Positions 18,541-27,593 of a stretch of 64,000 nucleotides of DNA are shown piece by piece. The first letter of the stretch is position 1, and every line of letters begins with the position of its first letter. This stretch comes from Streptomyces shenzhenensis (lineage in GTDB: Bacteria; Actinomycetota; Actinomycetes; Streptomycetales; Streptomycetaceae). Under the pieces are notes generated by a model. It did no database searches, had not been told where the DNA came from, and saw nothing but the letters and a program-made list of their open reading frames with translations. A program made the position numbers and the translations under genes. The stretch is taken from contig NZ_JAJONF010000007.1 in NCBI RefSeq assembly GCF_021462265.1, positions 186,001 through 250,000 of the forward strand. Direction: 5' to 3'.

Positions 18541-21045
18541 CTACACCCACGTCCGGGGGCGGTAACGGTTGGCCCGTTCCACCAGGTCGATCCTCTCCTC
18601 ACCGCCGGTCGCCAGTCTGGCCAGCGTGCGGTACGAGCGTTCCAGGCCGAAGCGGAGGCCCCGCTCGTCCAGACCGCTGCCGAGCAGCACCCGGCCGCCG
18701 ACGGCGGGCTGGGAGTCCTGGCCTCCGGAGAGTATCCAGTCCAGCGCGCAGCCGAGGACTTCCGCCGACAACTGCTCGCGCCGGGCCGGATCCAGACCGT
18801 AAGCGTCCAGCGCCTCGATCTGCCCGGCGGCGGCCGTCAGATCGTCCAGGAACGGCGTGTCGTCGGCCGCCGCGGTCCGGTGCCGCAGCCGCGCCCGTAC
18901 GGCCGCCACCCGGGCCGCCGTGTAGTGGATCGAGGCCTCCGGCACCGACTCCAGCGTCCGTACGGCACCACGCCGGTCCCCGGCCGCCAGCTGCACCCGG
19001 CCCAGGCCGAACGCGGAGCTGACGAAGCCCGGGTCGGTCGCCCACACCAGCCGGTAGTACTCGGCCGCGTTGTCCAGCTGGCCGAGCACCTCCGCGCACA
19101 GGCCGAGCGCCAGCTTGGGCGCCGTCTCGCCGGGGAAGGCGTCGTAGACCGCGTCGAAGGACAGCGCCGCGCCCTCGTGGTCGCCGGTGACCAGGGCGGC
19201 CACGCCCCGGTACCAGACCACCCGCCAGTCGTCGGGCCGCTCGTCCTCCAGCCGGCCGAGGCTCACCAGCGCGGCCTCGGAGTCGCCGTTCTCCAGCAGG
19301 GCGCGGATCTGCCGCAGCCGGGTCTCGACCGTCTGGGCCGGCGCCGCGGCCAGCGCGCCGAGCAGGCTGACCTCGCCGACCAGAGAGGTCGACAGGCCGG
19401 CCAGGAACCCGGCGTTCGGATCGCTCTGGTCGACCAGCGGGACCGGCAGGGCGAGCGCGGCCGCGGGGACGGCGACGGGTTTGACCAGGGCCGGGTCGGC
19501 CGGGGCCGCTCCCGACGGGTCCAGGGCCAGCGTTCTGGACGCCGTGCGCCGCGCTCCCAGCCGGGACACGTCCCCGTCCAGCTTCGGGAACAGCTCGGTG
19601 TCCGTGACCTTCACCTCGGGCCCGAAGAGCGTCGACAGGGCGGGCCGGGCGGTGCCGGTCTGCACCGAGACGACCTCGCGCAGCACGCCGGTCAGCTGCT
19701 CGGCCATCTCCTGCGCGGAGGCGAACCGGCGGGCCGGATCGGGGTCGGTGGCCCGGACCAGCAGCCGGTAGAACGACTCGTACTGGCGGAAGACCTCGAT
19801 GGTGTCCGGATCGGGCAGCGAGTCCACGAAGACGGTCGTGTAGCCCTGGAAGTCGAAGGTGAGGACAGCGAGGGTACGGCCGACCGTGTAGAGGTCGGAG
19901 GCGACGGACGGGCCGACCTCGGCGACCTCCGGCGCCTGGTAGCCGACCGTGCCGTAGATGGCCGACTCCTCGTCGTCCGTCCGGCGCACCGCGCCCATGT
20001 CGATCAGCTTGAGCTGGTCCTCGCTCTGGATGGCGTTGTCGACCTTGAAGTCGCAGTACAGCAGGTTGCGGCTGTGCAGGTGGCCGAGGGCCTCGAGGGC
20101 CTCGATGCCATAAGCGCACGCCTGCTCCACCGGGAGCGGGTCGCGGCGGCCCTCCGGCGTACGGCGGGCGTTGGCGATCTCCTTCAGGGACTTGCCGCCG
20201 ACGTACTCCATGACGATGTAGCCGTCGAGGGAGCCGGTGCGCTGGTCCAGGTGCTCGACGAAGTTGTAGATCCGCACGATGTTGGCGTGCTCGATCTCCG
20301 CGAGGAACCGCCGCTCGGAGATCGCGGCCGCCATCGCGTCCTGGTCGCCGGTGTCCAGCAGCCCCTTGAGGACCACCCAGCGGTCGGAGACGGCGCGGTC
20401 CACCGCGAGGTAGATCCAGCCCAGGCCGCCGTGCGCCAGACAGCCCACGACCTCGTACTGGCCGTGCACCACGTCGCCGCCCTTGAGCTTGGGCACGAAC
20501 GAATACGGGTTGCCGCACTTGGTGCAGAACCCCTCGGTCCGGCCGGGCCGCTCCCCGCGGGCCCGGCCCACCGGCGCCCCGCAGTCCGACCGCGAGCAGA
20601 ACCGCTTCCGCTCCGGCACCTCGGGGTTCTCCAGGACCATCTCGCGCGGGTCCGGCTTCGGCACCCGCTCCACCGTGACCAGGCCCGCGCCCAGCCGGCT
20701 GCGCCCGGACGTGCTCGCCGACGAACCGGAGCTGCGCACCGACACCGAACGGCCCGTCGACCTGCCCGACACGGACCGCGACAGCCGCCCGGAGACCGAC
20801 CGCCGTGACTTCGAGGACTGCGAGGACGTACGCGAACTGCTCCCGCTGCCGGTCCCCGAACTCCCGCTGCCCGTCGAGTCCTTGCCGCCGGCCGTAATCC
20901 CGGTGGGCGACGAGCCGAGCATCCCTCCCGCGGCCGCGACGACCGGCGCCAGGCCGCAGGTGTCGCAGTACAGCTCACCGCCGCCCACGTCCTCGTACGA
21001 CCCCTCACAGCCCGGCCGCTGGCAGGTCTCTCCCGCCTGACTCAC
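18541..21045 (-). CDS. pknG: PknG-like Ser/Thr protein kinase with rubredoxin-like and TPR regions
   Basis: This 834-aa protein starts with a zinc ribbon (Cys 8, 13, 27, 30), then a Ser-rich, likely phosphorylated linker (54-115). A rubredoxin-like site follows (Cys 150, 155, 174, 177). The kinase domain has glycine loop CLAHGGLGWIYLA, Lys227 in VVLKG, catalytic YCDFKVDN (Asp332) and LIDMGAV (Asp349) in place of DFG, all PknG hallmarks. The rest is TPR-like helical repeats. PknG controls 2-oxoglutarate metabolism through FHA substrates such as GarA/OdhI in related genera. GTG 21045 has a strong GGAGGGGGGAG ribosome binding site. glnH and glnX lie upstream on the same strand, as in mycobacteria. 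Confidence 0.93.
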   Translation of the reverse strand: MSQAGETCQRPGCEGSYEDVGGGELYCDTCGLAPVVAAAGGMLGSSPTGITAGGKDSTGSGSSGTGSGSSSRTSSQSSKSRRSVSGRLSRSVSGRSTGRSVSVRSSGSSASTSGRSRLGAGLVTVERVPKPDPREMVLENPEVPERKRFCSRSDCGAPVGRARGERPGRTEGFCTKCGNPYSFVPKLKGGDVVHGQYEVVGCLAHGGLGWIYLAVDRAVSDRWVVLKGLLDTGDQDAMAAAISERRFLAEIEHANIVRIYNFVEHLDQRTGSLDGYIVMEYVGGKSLKEIANARRTPEGRRDPLPVEQACAYGIEALEALGHLHSRNLLYCDFKVDNAIQSEDQLKLIDMGAVRRTDDEESAIYGTVGYQAPEVAEVGPSVASDLYTVGRTLAVLTFDFQGYTTVFVDSLPDPDTIEVFRQYESFYRLLVRATDPDPARRFASAQEMAEQLTGVLREVVSVQTGTARPALSTLFGPEVKVTDTELFPKLDGDVSRLGARRTASRTLALDPSGAAPADPALVKPVAVPAAALALPVPLVDQSDPNAGFLAGLSTSLVGEVSLLGALAAAPAQTVETRLRQIRALLENGDSEAALVSLGRLEDERPDDWRVVWYRGVAALVTGDHEGAALSFDAVYDAFPGETAPKLALGLCAEVLGQLDNAAEYYRLVWATDPGFVSSAFGLGRVQLAAGDRRGAVRTLESVPEASIHYTAARVAAVRARLRHRTAAADDTPFLDDLTAAAGQIEALDAYGLDPARREQLSAEVLGCALDWILSGGQDSQPAVGGRVLLGSGLDERGLRFGLERSYRTLARLATGGEERIDLVERANRYRPRTWV

Positions 21046-21047
21046 GA

Positions 21048-22373
21048 CTACTCCCCCCTCCGGTCCTCGGGCCCGCCCTGCCGCGGCACCCGAGGCGCCC
21101 CCAGCGCCTCGGCCACCGACTGCTGATAGCGCAGCACCGCCTGCTCCGCGACCCGGAGATCGCAGGGCGCACTCCACAGCATCCGCCGGGCCGCGTCGTA
21201 CCGCTCGGTCAGGAACGGGTCCTCCGCCAGCCCGTGCCGGGCCACCTTCGCCTTGTACGCGTCCAGCCGGCCGCGCAGCTCCGCACGCACCGCGAGCGGC
21301 GCGGTGACCGCCGTCAACGACTCGCGGGCGCGCAGCAGTTCGTCCTCCGCCTTCTGCTCCAGCGATTCGAGCAGCGGAGACAGACGGTGCCACTGGGCCC
21401 CTCTGCGGTACTCGGCAGCCGTCGCCAGCTGCTCCTGCAACGCGGTCGGCGGGCCGCTGACCACCGGCACCTCGGTCGCCGCGATCTTCGCCAGCACCTC
21501 ACCGCGTGCCGTGCGGGCCTCGGCGAGCGTGCGGTCCGCGCGGGACAGCACGTCCCGCAGCCTGATCAGCCGGGCCTCGGCGTCCTGCCGTACCGTCAGC
21601 ACGGCGTCGATCTCCCGCCGCACCTCCTCCAGCGCCCGCGCCTCCCGGTCGTACACCGTGGTGTCGGGACGGCCGCCGCCCGGCGCCGAACTCCCCTGCG
21701 CGGGAACCCAGAAGGCCAGCGGATCCGAGACGACGTCCGCACGGAGCCTCGTCAGCGTCCGGGTGATCCGCTCCAGGTCGTCGCCCGCCGGGTGCTCGCC
21801 GGGGCGCACGCCGACGGAGTGCGCCAGCTTGCGGGTGCGCTGCAGCTCGGCGGCGAGTAAATCGATCCGCGCGGGCAGCGCCGACCACACCGCGTCGGCG
21901 GTGACGACCATGTCCAGCGAGGTCGCGTACAGCTCGTTCATCCGGTCGACCAGGGCCGCCAGCGAGAACCGCTCGCTGAGCCGGCCGGCCGCCGACAGCA
22001 GGGTCGGGGCGTTCGCCGTGGCGGTCGCGCTGCCCGCCACCGTCACCGACTCGCCGCGCAGCAGCTCGGTCAGTTTCTCCAGGTCCTCACGGCTGGACCA
22101 GCGGCGCCGGGCCCGGATCTCCCGGGCGGAGCGCAGCGCGTCCGTGTAGGCGTCGAAATAGGCCCACAGCAGGGTGATCGAGGCCTCGGCGGCCGTCCAC
22201 CGCTCCCGGGTGGTCCCGGTCAGCTCGGCGCCTTCGAGGAGTCTGCGGCCCGCGTGGTCCTGGAGGGCGAGCAGCGAGGTCTCGATCGCCTCGTGCTCCG
22301 CGCCGAGCCGCGCCAGCGCACGGTCCACCTCGTCCCGGTCCATCACCGGCCCGGCGGGGTCCGTGACGCCCAT
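21048..22373 (-). CDS. Helical cytoplasmic protein of unknown function between glnH and pknG
   Basis: This 441-aa, highly charged protein is predicted almost fully helical with coiled-coil stretches (EEVRREIDAVLTVRQDAEARL, ESLEQKAEDELLRARESL). It has no signal peptide or membrane segment. Its C-terminal part (RYDAARRMLWSAPCDLRVAEQAVLRYQQSVAEAL) is distinct. ATG 22373 has GAGAGGTG upstream, and the gene ends 2 bp before the pknG start, so production is coupled. No family is recognised. Position between the sensor genes and the kinase makes a linking or scaffold role likely, but this is inference. Confidence 0.82.
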   Translation of the reverse strand: MGVTDPAGPVMDRDEVDRALARLGAEHEAIETSLLALQDHAGRRLLEGAELTGTTRERWTAAEASITLLWAYFDAYTDALRSAREIRARRRWSSREDLEKLTELLRGESVTVAGSATATANAPTLLSAAGRLSERFSLAALVDRMNELYATSLDMVVTADAVWSALPARIDLLAAELQRTRKLAHSVGVRPGEHPAGDDLERITRTLTRLRADVVSDPLAFWVPAQGSSAPGGGRPDTTVYDREARALEEVRREIDAVLTVRQDAEARLIRLRDVLSRADRTLAEARTARGEVLAKIAATEVPVVSGPPTALQEQLATAAEYRRGAQWHRLSPLLESLEQKAEDELLRARESLTAVTAPLAVRAELRGRLDAYKAKVARHGLAEDPFLTERYDAARRMLWSAPCDLRVAEQAVLRYQQSVAEALGAPRVPRQGGPEDRRGE

Positions 22374-22419
22374 CGATCACCTCTCGCTTGCTAGTCGGGG
22401 CTGGGCCGGCGGGTGCGGG

Positions 22420-23460
22420 TCAGCTCTTGCGCAGGTACTGCGGCGCGGGCGGTTCCGACGCCGACGAGTCCGCTCCCAGTGTCGCCGACAACCACTTGTC
22501 GTACGACGCCTGCCAGCCGTCGGACCGGTACTCCACCAGGATCTGGTTGACCCGGCGCACCAGATCGGTCGCGTCCTTCTTCATCGCCACCCCGTAGTAC
22601 TCGGTAGTGAAGGCGGCGCCCTTGAGCTCGACCGTCGGGTCCTGGGCGGCCTGGCTGGCGGCCAGCGCGCCGTCGGTGACCACCGCGTCGACCTCACCGA
22701 GCTGCAACCGCACCAGGCAGTCGAGCTGGTTGGGGACGGTGGTGGAGGTGTCCGCCGAGGCGACCAGCTTCCCGGACTTCCTGTCGGCGTCCAGCTTGGT
22801 GTGTGCCGTCGAACCGGCCGCCGTGCAGATCCTCTTGTGCGCCAGCGTGCCGTTGTACCCGGTGATCGACGACGACTTGGGGGCGAGGACCTGCTGCCCG
22901 GTCTTGAAGTACGGCGCGGAGAACGCGACGTCCTTCAGCCGGTCGCAGTTGATGGTCATCGTGCGCACCACCATGTCGACGCGGCCGTCCTGGATCGCCG
23001 GTATCCGCTGGCTCGTCGGAATCGCCTTGAACTGCACCGCGTTCGGGTCGCCGAGGATGTCCTGGGCGATCCGGTGCACGAGGTCGATGTCGAAGCCCTC
23101 CAGCTCCGCGTCCGAGGTGTTCGGGTTGCGGTAGCCCCAGCGGTAGCTGTTCTGGTCGACGCCGACGATCAGCTTCCGCCTGGCGCCGGTACGGGACTTG
23201 ATGGCCGCTATGGCCGGACCGTCCACGCTCGACGGCGCCCAGGTCTCGTCCTGCGCCTGGGAGTCGACGCAGGTGTCGGCCCTGGCCGGGCTGCCGGTGG
23301 CCAGCCCCGGGCCGCCGAGCCCCTCGCCCTGCCCGCCCCCGCCGCCGGACTGGGTGAGCGGCAGCAGCAGGACGAACGCCAGCGCCAGGACGCAGCCGAC
23401 CGCCATCGCGCCCACCCCGCCCCAGCCGCGCAGGGAGGCCCGCATCCTTTGCACGAACAT
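22420..23460 (-). CDS. glnH: GlnH-like membrane-anchored amino-acid-binding protein
   Basis: This 346-aa protein has an N-terminal membrane anchor or signal (about 15-37, GAMAVGCVLALAFVLLLPL), then a solute-binding protein family 3 domain (about 85-330). Readable motifs are KLIVGVDQNSYRWGY, LEGFDIDLVHRIAQDILG, RIPAIQDGRVDMVVRTMTI and FSAPYFKTGQQVLAP. In mycobacteria GlnH binds Asp, Glu or Asn outside the membrane and signals through GlnX to PknG rather than serving a transporter. No permease gene is nearby here, consistent with a sensor role. The start is ATG 23460 (AGAGGGGG upstream); GTG 23478 would give a 4-bp overlap with glnX. There is no lipobox. Confidence 0.88.
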   Translation of the reverse strand: MFVQRMRASLRGWGGVGAMAVGCVLALAFVLLLPLTQSGGGGGQGEGLGGPGLATGSPARADTCVDSQAQDETWAPSSVDGPAIAAIKSRTGARRKLIVGVDQNSYRWGYRNPNTSDAELEGFDIDLVHRIAQDILGDPNAVQFKAIPTSQRIPAIQDGRVDMVVRTMTINCDRLKDVAFSAPYFKTGQQVLAPKSSSITGYNGTLAHKRICTAAGSTAHTKLDADRKSGKLVASADTSTTVPNQLDCLVRLQLGEVDAVVTDGALAASQAAQDPTVELKGAAFTTEYYGVAMKKDATDLVRRVNQILVEYRSDGWQASYDKWLSATLGADSSASEPPAPQYLRKS

Positions 23461-23474
23461 CGCCACGCCCCCTC

Positions 23475-24881
23475 TCACCGGTACTCCGAAAGCCTGCGTC
23501 CGATGCCGAACAGCGCGCCGGCCGCCGCTGCGACGCCGAGCATGGCCGCACCGATCGGCAGTCCGGACATGGCGTCCCGGCCATGGGTGGCCTGCTCCTT
23601 GAACTGGGCCTCTTCATGGGCCAAGGCGTTCTTCAGGTTCGTGTCGACGCTGTCGAAGCACTCGGCGGTCGCGTCCTTCGTGCCGATCACCTTGTCCAGC
23701 GCCGCCTGGTAGTCGCCGTTCTCGTCCTCGGCGCGGGCGTCGGCGTGCCACTCCTTCCACACCTTCATGTTCCCCTCGGCCGCCACGACGGGCTTGCTGC
23801 CCGCCGTGTCGTCCGCGAGCGCCGCGGCGTCGGTGAGGCTCTTGCCGAGCGCGGCCATGTCCTTGTCGAAGTCGTAGTAGTACGCGTCGTACGTCCGCCC
23901 GCCGACCGAGACCGTCTCGGCGCCGCGCGCCACCAGGCTCAGGTTCTCGTTGCCGCGCGCCTTCAGGGAGGCGATCCGCGCGTCGTGCAGCACGTTCAGC
24001 GAACGGACGCCGTGGTCGTAGGAGCCGTCCAGGCCGGCCCGGGCGACGGTGTGGCCGACCACCAGCCACAGCAGCGTGCCGACGGTGGCCGCCGAGGCCG
24101 CGACCAGGCCGCGGTTCAGCAGGCGGTTCGTCCGGCGGTAGTGGCGCAGCTGGGCCCAGGCGAGCGCGGCGAACGCGAGCAGACCGAGGACGATCGCCGC
24201 CCACGGGTACGGCGTCGCGTCCGAGTAGTCGGAGGCGAGACGCGCGTTCTCCTTGGTGTAGAGATCCTCCGCGGCCGGGAGCATCTCCTGCTGCATCTTC
24301 TCGTTCGCGTACCGCAGATACGCGCCGCCGACCGGGTAACCCTGCCGGTTGTACACGCGGGCCCGCTCCACCAGGCCCTTGTACTCCGGCAGCAGCGTGT
24401 TCAGCTTCGCCACGGCCGCCTCCGAGGGCGAACCGGGCTCGGAGTTGGCGGCGGCGGTGACCAGTTTGGCGGCGGCGGTCTGGATGTCCTTCTCGTACCG
24501 CGCGCGGGACGCGGCCGTCTCCTGACCGCCCGCCAGGAAGCCGCTGGAGGCGGCGGTGTTGGCGTCCGCCAGCGAGCGGTAGATGTCGGCGGCGCCCGAA
24601 CTCAGCGGCTGGCTGCGGTGCAGCACGTCGTCTGCGGCGGCCGCGCGGTCGGTCATCTGCCAGGCGGTGACGGCGCCGAACGCGACGATCAGCACGGCCA
24701 GGACGGCGCCGATGAGGCGGAGCCGGCCGGGTTCGGTGGTGGCGGCGGCGCGGAGCCGGTCGGCGCCCTCGGCGAACGCGGTGCGGCGGGAGGGCGTGGG
24801 GGTGCCGGGCCGGGTCCGCTGCGCGGGCAGGGCGGTGCCTGTGCCTGGCGGTGCCGCGCTCTTCGTCGGCGGGTGTGTCAC
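23475..24881 (-). CDS. glnX: GlnX-like four-helix membrane sensor protein
   Basis: This 468-aa protein has a Pro-rich N-terminus and hydrophobic segments at LIGAVLAVLIVAFGAVTAW, WAAIVLGLLAFAALAWAQL, LVAASAATVGTLLWLVVGH and GAAMLGVAAAAGALFGIG. Between the first two and the last two are extracellular helical regions like those of sensor proteins. This matches GlnX, which passes the GlnH binding state across the membrane to the kinase PknG. GTG 24881 is chosen for its GGGGGAGGT ribosome binding site; a longer frame to 24944 exists. It is the first gene of the block, so its promoter should control glnX-glnH-unknown-pknG-PP2C. Confidence 0.85.
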   Translation of the reverse strand: MTHPPTKSAAPPGTGTALPAQRTRPGTPTPSRRTAFAEGADRLRAAATTEPGRLRLIGAVLAVLIVAFGAVTAWQMTDRAAAADDVLHRSQPLSSGAADIYRSLADANTAASSGFLAGGQETAASRARYEKDIQTAAAKLVTAAANSEPGSPSEAAVAKLNTLLPEYKGLVERARVYNRQGYPVGGAYLRYANEKMQQEMLPAAEDLYTKENARLASDYSDATPYPWAAIVLGLLAFAALAWAQLRHYRRTNRLLNRGLVAASAATVGTLLWLVVGHTVARAGLDGSYDHGVRSLNVLHDARIASLKARGNENLSLVARGAETVSVGGRTYDAYYYDFDKDMAALGKSLTDAAALADDTAGSKPVVAAEGNMKVWKEWHADARAEDENGDYQAALDKVIGTKDATAECFDSVDTNLKNALAHEEAQFKEQATHGRDAMSGLPIGAAMLGVAAAAGALFGIGRRLSEYR

Positions 24882-25248
24882 TTGACCTCCCCCATGGTCA
24901 TCCGGTCGCCGCCCAGTATCGCCGCCCGGACTGACATTGGGCACCGGCCTTCACTGGATCTTGATCGGATCGCAGCGGAACCCCTGCTCATGAATACGCC
25001 GGGGGGATCGGTTCGGTTCCGGAGGGGTGGTGACGGTGCGTACGGGGGCGCGCGGCCCGGTGGGGGCTGGTCGCGCAGTTCCCCGCGCCCCTGAGGGGCG
25101 CGCTGCCCAGCCGTGTCTCATAAGCCGCGGGCAGTCGTGCCGCTGGGGCGGCACGGGTGGGCGCTGGGGGTCCCCCCGGCCGAAGGCTGGGGGAGGCACC
25201 CTGCAAGCGCCGGTAAGCGTCCCCACCCCCGCCCAGCCCCGCCACGGG
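24882..25248. repeat. Intergenic dispersed-repeat cluster between csnK and glnX
   Basis: This 367-bp gap has no gene but carries several strong hairpins. One is a perfect 8-bp stem in the GGGGCTGGTCGCGCAGTTCC-type element (25061-25102, hairpin 25084-25102). Another is GTGCCGC/GCGGCAC at 25137-25154, and a third is CCCCCGGCC...GGCTGGGGG at about 25171-25194. The first and third resemble short elements found many times in Streptomyces intergenic regions. They probably terminate csnK transcription; the glnX promoter should lie in 24882-25010, where I see no clear consensus. Confidence 0.6.
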
Positions 25249-26220
25249 TCACCCCTCGAAGTAGGCCCGCACCCTCTCCCGCACCTCCACCCCCGCTCCC
25301 ACCACGTCCAGCCCCAGCAGCGCAGCGCCCAGCACCGGCCGCGCCGTCACCACCCTCGGCACCGCCTTGGGCGCCCGCGCGGCCAGCAGCTCCCGTACCC
25401 CGTCGTCCAGTTGCGGGTGCCCGCCCGCCAGCACCCCGCCCCCCAGCACCACCGGCGTCTCCTCCTCCAGCAGCTCGAGGCGCGTCAGCGCGACCACCGC
25501 CATGGCCACCACCTCCTGCGCCAGCCGGTCCACGACCGCCCGCGCCACCGGGTCGCCGTCTGCCGCCGTCGCGAACAGCACCGGGGTCAACTCGTGCCGG
25601 CGGGCGGGCTCGACCTCCTCCCGGTGCAGTGCCTCGATCAGCGCGAGCATGCTGCCGTACCCGAAGTACGCCGGAAGCGCGCGGGCCAGGGCCGTTGGCT
25701 CGCCGCGGCCGTCCTCGGCCCGTGCCGCGTGCCACAGGGCCTCCTCCGCCAGCCCCCAACCGCCGCCCCAGTCACCGGAGATGCGGCCGAGGGCGGGGAA
25801 GCGGGCGGTGCGGCCGTCGGGGCGCATGCCGACGCAGTTGATGCCGGCGCCGCACACGACGGCGACGCCGCGCGGCTCGGTGACGCCGGCCCGGAGGATC
25901 GCGAAGGTGTCGTTGCGGACCGCCACCGTCGTCCCCCACGCGCGCGTGGCCAGCGCGGCGGCCAGCTGCTCCTCCTCGAAGGGGAAGTCGGCGTTGGCCA
26001 GACACGCCGACACGTGGGCGGCCGAGGTGACCCCGGCGGCGCCGTACGCCTCGGCGACCGCCGTGGCCACCTCGTCCACGGCCTGCTCCACGCCCACCAC
26101 CGGCGGCCGGAAGCCGCCGGCCCGGGCCGTGGCGAGGATCTCGCCGTCCGCCGCCACCACCGCGACGTCGGTCTTGCTGTTGCCCGCGTCGATGGCGAGG
26201 ACACTTGCGGTCAGGCCCAC
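25249..26220 (-). CDS. csnK: BadF/BadG-type sugar kinase, probable glucosamine/N-acetylglucosamine kinase
   Basis: This 323-aa ATPase of the BadF/BadG/BcrA/BcrD family has phosphate-1 motif LAIDAGNSKTDVAVV, RNDTFAIL, then VVCGAGINCVGM and GDWGGGWGLAEEALW (adenosine/phosphate-2), and VVLGGGVLAG. The family includes N-acetylglucosamine kinases. As the last gene of the csn operon it should phosphorylate glucosamine released from imported chitosan oligosaccharides. GTG 26220 overlaps the csnH end by 10 bp. The symbol follows the csnR-K operon described in S. coelicolor and S. lividans, assigned here on gene order and family. Confidence 0.8.
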   Translation of the reverse strand: MGLTASVLAIDAGNSKTDVAVVAADGEILATARAGGFRPPVVGVEQAVDEVATAVAEAYGAAGVTSAAHVSACLANADFPFEEEQLAAALATRAWGTTVAVRNDTFAILRAGVTEPRGVAVVCGAGINCVGMRPDGRTARFPALGRISGDWGGGWGLAEEALWHAARAEDGRGEPTALARALPAYFGYGSMLALIEALHREEVEPARRHELTPVLFATAADGDPVARAVVDRLAQEVVAMAVVALTRLELLEEETPVVLGGGVLAGGHPQLDDGVRELLAARAPKAVPRVVTARPVLGAALLGLDVVGAGVEVRERVRAYFEG

Positions 26221-27479
26221 GCGAGGTGCTCCCGGTTGTGCGCGACCAGTCGGTCGGTCAGGGCGTCGGCGTACTCGTACTGGCCGATCAGGGGGTGGGC
26301 CAGCAGGGCCCGGAAGACGCGGTCCCGGCCGCCGCGCAGGGCCGCCTCCAGGGCCAGCTCCTCGTATGCCGTCACGTTCGCGACGAGCCCGGCGAACAGC
26401 GGGTCGACGTCCGGGATCGGCAGCGGCCTCGGCCCGGCCGGGCCCACCGCCGCCTGGACCTCGATCACCGCGTCGTCGGGGAGGAAGGGCAGCGTGCCGC
26501 CGTTGTAGGTGTTCACCACCTGGTAGGGGTTGCCGGTGCCGCCCAGCAGCGCCGCCGCCAGGTCCACGGCCGCCTCCGAGTAGTAGGCGCCGCCCCGCCT
26601 GGCGAGCAGCTCCGGCTTCTCGTCCAGGGCCGGGTCGCCGTACATCTCCAGCAACTGCTTCTCCATCGCGGCCACCTCGGCCGCCCTCGACGGCTTGGTG
26701 CGCAGCTCCCGCACCACCTCGTCGTGCGCGTAGTAGTAGCGCAGGTAGTAGGAGGGGATGACACCGCCGAGGCGGTCGAGGAGCGCGGGGGGCAGTCTCA
26801 GGTCGGCGGCGATGGTGTCGCCGTGCTCCCCGAGCAGCTTGGGCAGGACGTTCTCGCCCTCGGGGCCGCCGAGGCGCACGGCCGTCTCCCAGGTGAGGTG
26901 GTTGAGGCCGAGGTGGTCCAGGTGGATCTCGGACGGCGTGACGTCCAGCAGGTCCGCGAACTTCCGCTGGAAGCCGATCGCCACGTTGCACAGCCCGACC
27001 GCCTTGTGGCCGGCCTGGAGCAGGGCGCGGGTCACGATCCCCACCGGGTTGGTGAAGTCGATGATCCAGGCGTTCGGGTTGGCACGGCGCACGTGTTCGG
27101 CGATGTCCAGGACGACGGGCACCGTGCGCAGGGCCTTGGCCAGGCCGCCGGCGCCGGTGGTCTCCTGGCCGACGCAGCCGCACTCCAGGGGCCAGGTCTC
27201 GTCCTGCTGACGGGCCGCCTGGCCGCCGACGCGCAGCTGGAGCAGCACCGCGTCGGCGCCCTCGACGCCCGCGTCCAGGTCCGAGGTGGTGACGATACGG
27301 CCGCCGTGCCCCTGCCTGGCGAAGATCCGGCGGGCCAGTCCGCCCACCAGTTCCAGGCGCTCGGCGGCCGGGTCCACCAGCACCAGTTCCTCGATGGGCA
27401 GGGTGTCCCGCAGGCGTGCGAAGCCGTCGATGAGTTCGGGGGTGTAGGTCGAGCCTCCACCGACCACGGTGAGTTTCAC
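26211..27479 (-). CDS. csnH: Glycoside hydrolase family 4 enzyme of the csn operon
   Basis: This 422-aa GH4 enzyme has an N-terminal NAD-binding site VKLTVVGGGSTYTPELIDGF. QLRVGGQAARQQDE and the metal-site CNVAIGFQRKFA (Cys ligand) and LDHLGLNHLTWE (His) follow. The family cleaves glycosides through NAD- and Mn-dependent oxidation at C3. It should process glucosamine oligosaccharides after import. GTG 27479 is the start; the ribosome binding site is weak. The 114-bp gap to csnG holds a 12-bp palindrome CTCCCCGGGGAG (27566-27577), which may lower expression relative to the transporter genes. Confidence 0.85.
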   Translation of the reverse strand: MKLTVVGGGSTYTPELIDGFARLRDTLPIEELVLVDPAAERLELVGGLARRIFARQGHGGRIVTTSDLDAGVEGADAVLLQLRVGGQAARQQDETWPLECGCVGQETTGAGGLAKALRTVPVVLDIAEHVRRANPNAWIIDFTNPVGIVTRALLQAGHKAVGLCNVAIGFQRKFADLLDVTPSEIHLDHLGLNHLTWETAVRLGGPEGENVLPKLLGEHGDTIAADLRLPPALLDRLGGVIPSYYLRYYYAHDEVVRELRTKPSRAAEVAAMEKQLLEMYGDPALDEKPELLARRGGAYYSEAAVDLAAALLGGTGNPYQVVNTYNGGTLPFLPDDAVIEVQAAVGPAGPRPLPIPDVDPLFAGLVANVTAYEELALEAALRGGRDRVFRALLAHPLIGQYEYADALTDRLVAHNREHLAWA

Positions 27480-27593
27480 TGGAGAGTGCCTCGCTTCCGA
27501 ATGCCGGAGACGTTGATCATGGGTTGGGGGTCCGGCCCGCCGCACAGCGGCGATCGGGAACCGCGCTCCCCGGGGAGATGCTGCATAAAAGGG

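Noticed and set aside
18217..20808. 863-aa plus-strand frame opposite pknG
   Set aside because: Shadow frame of the kinase gene.
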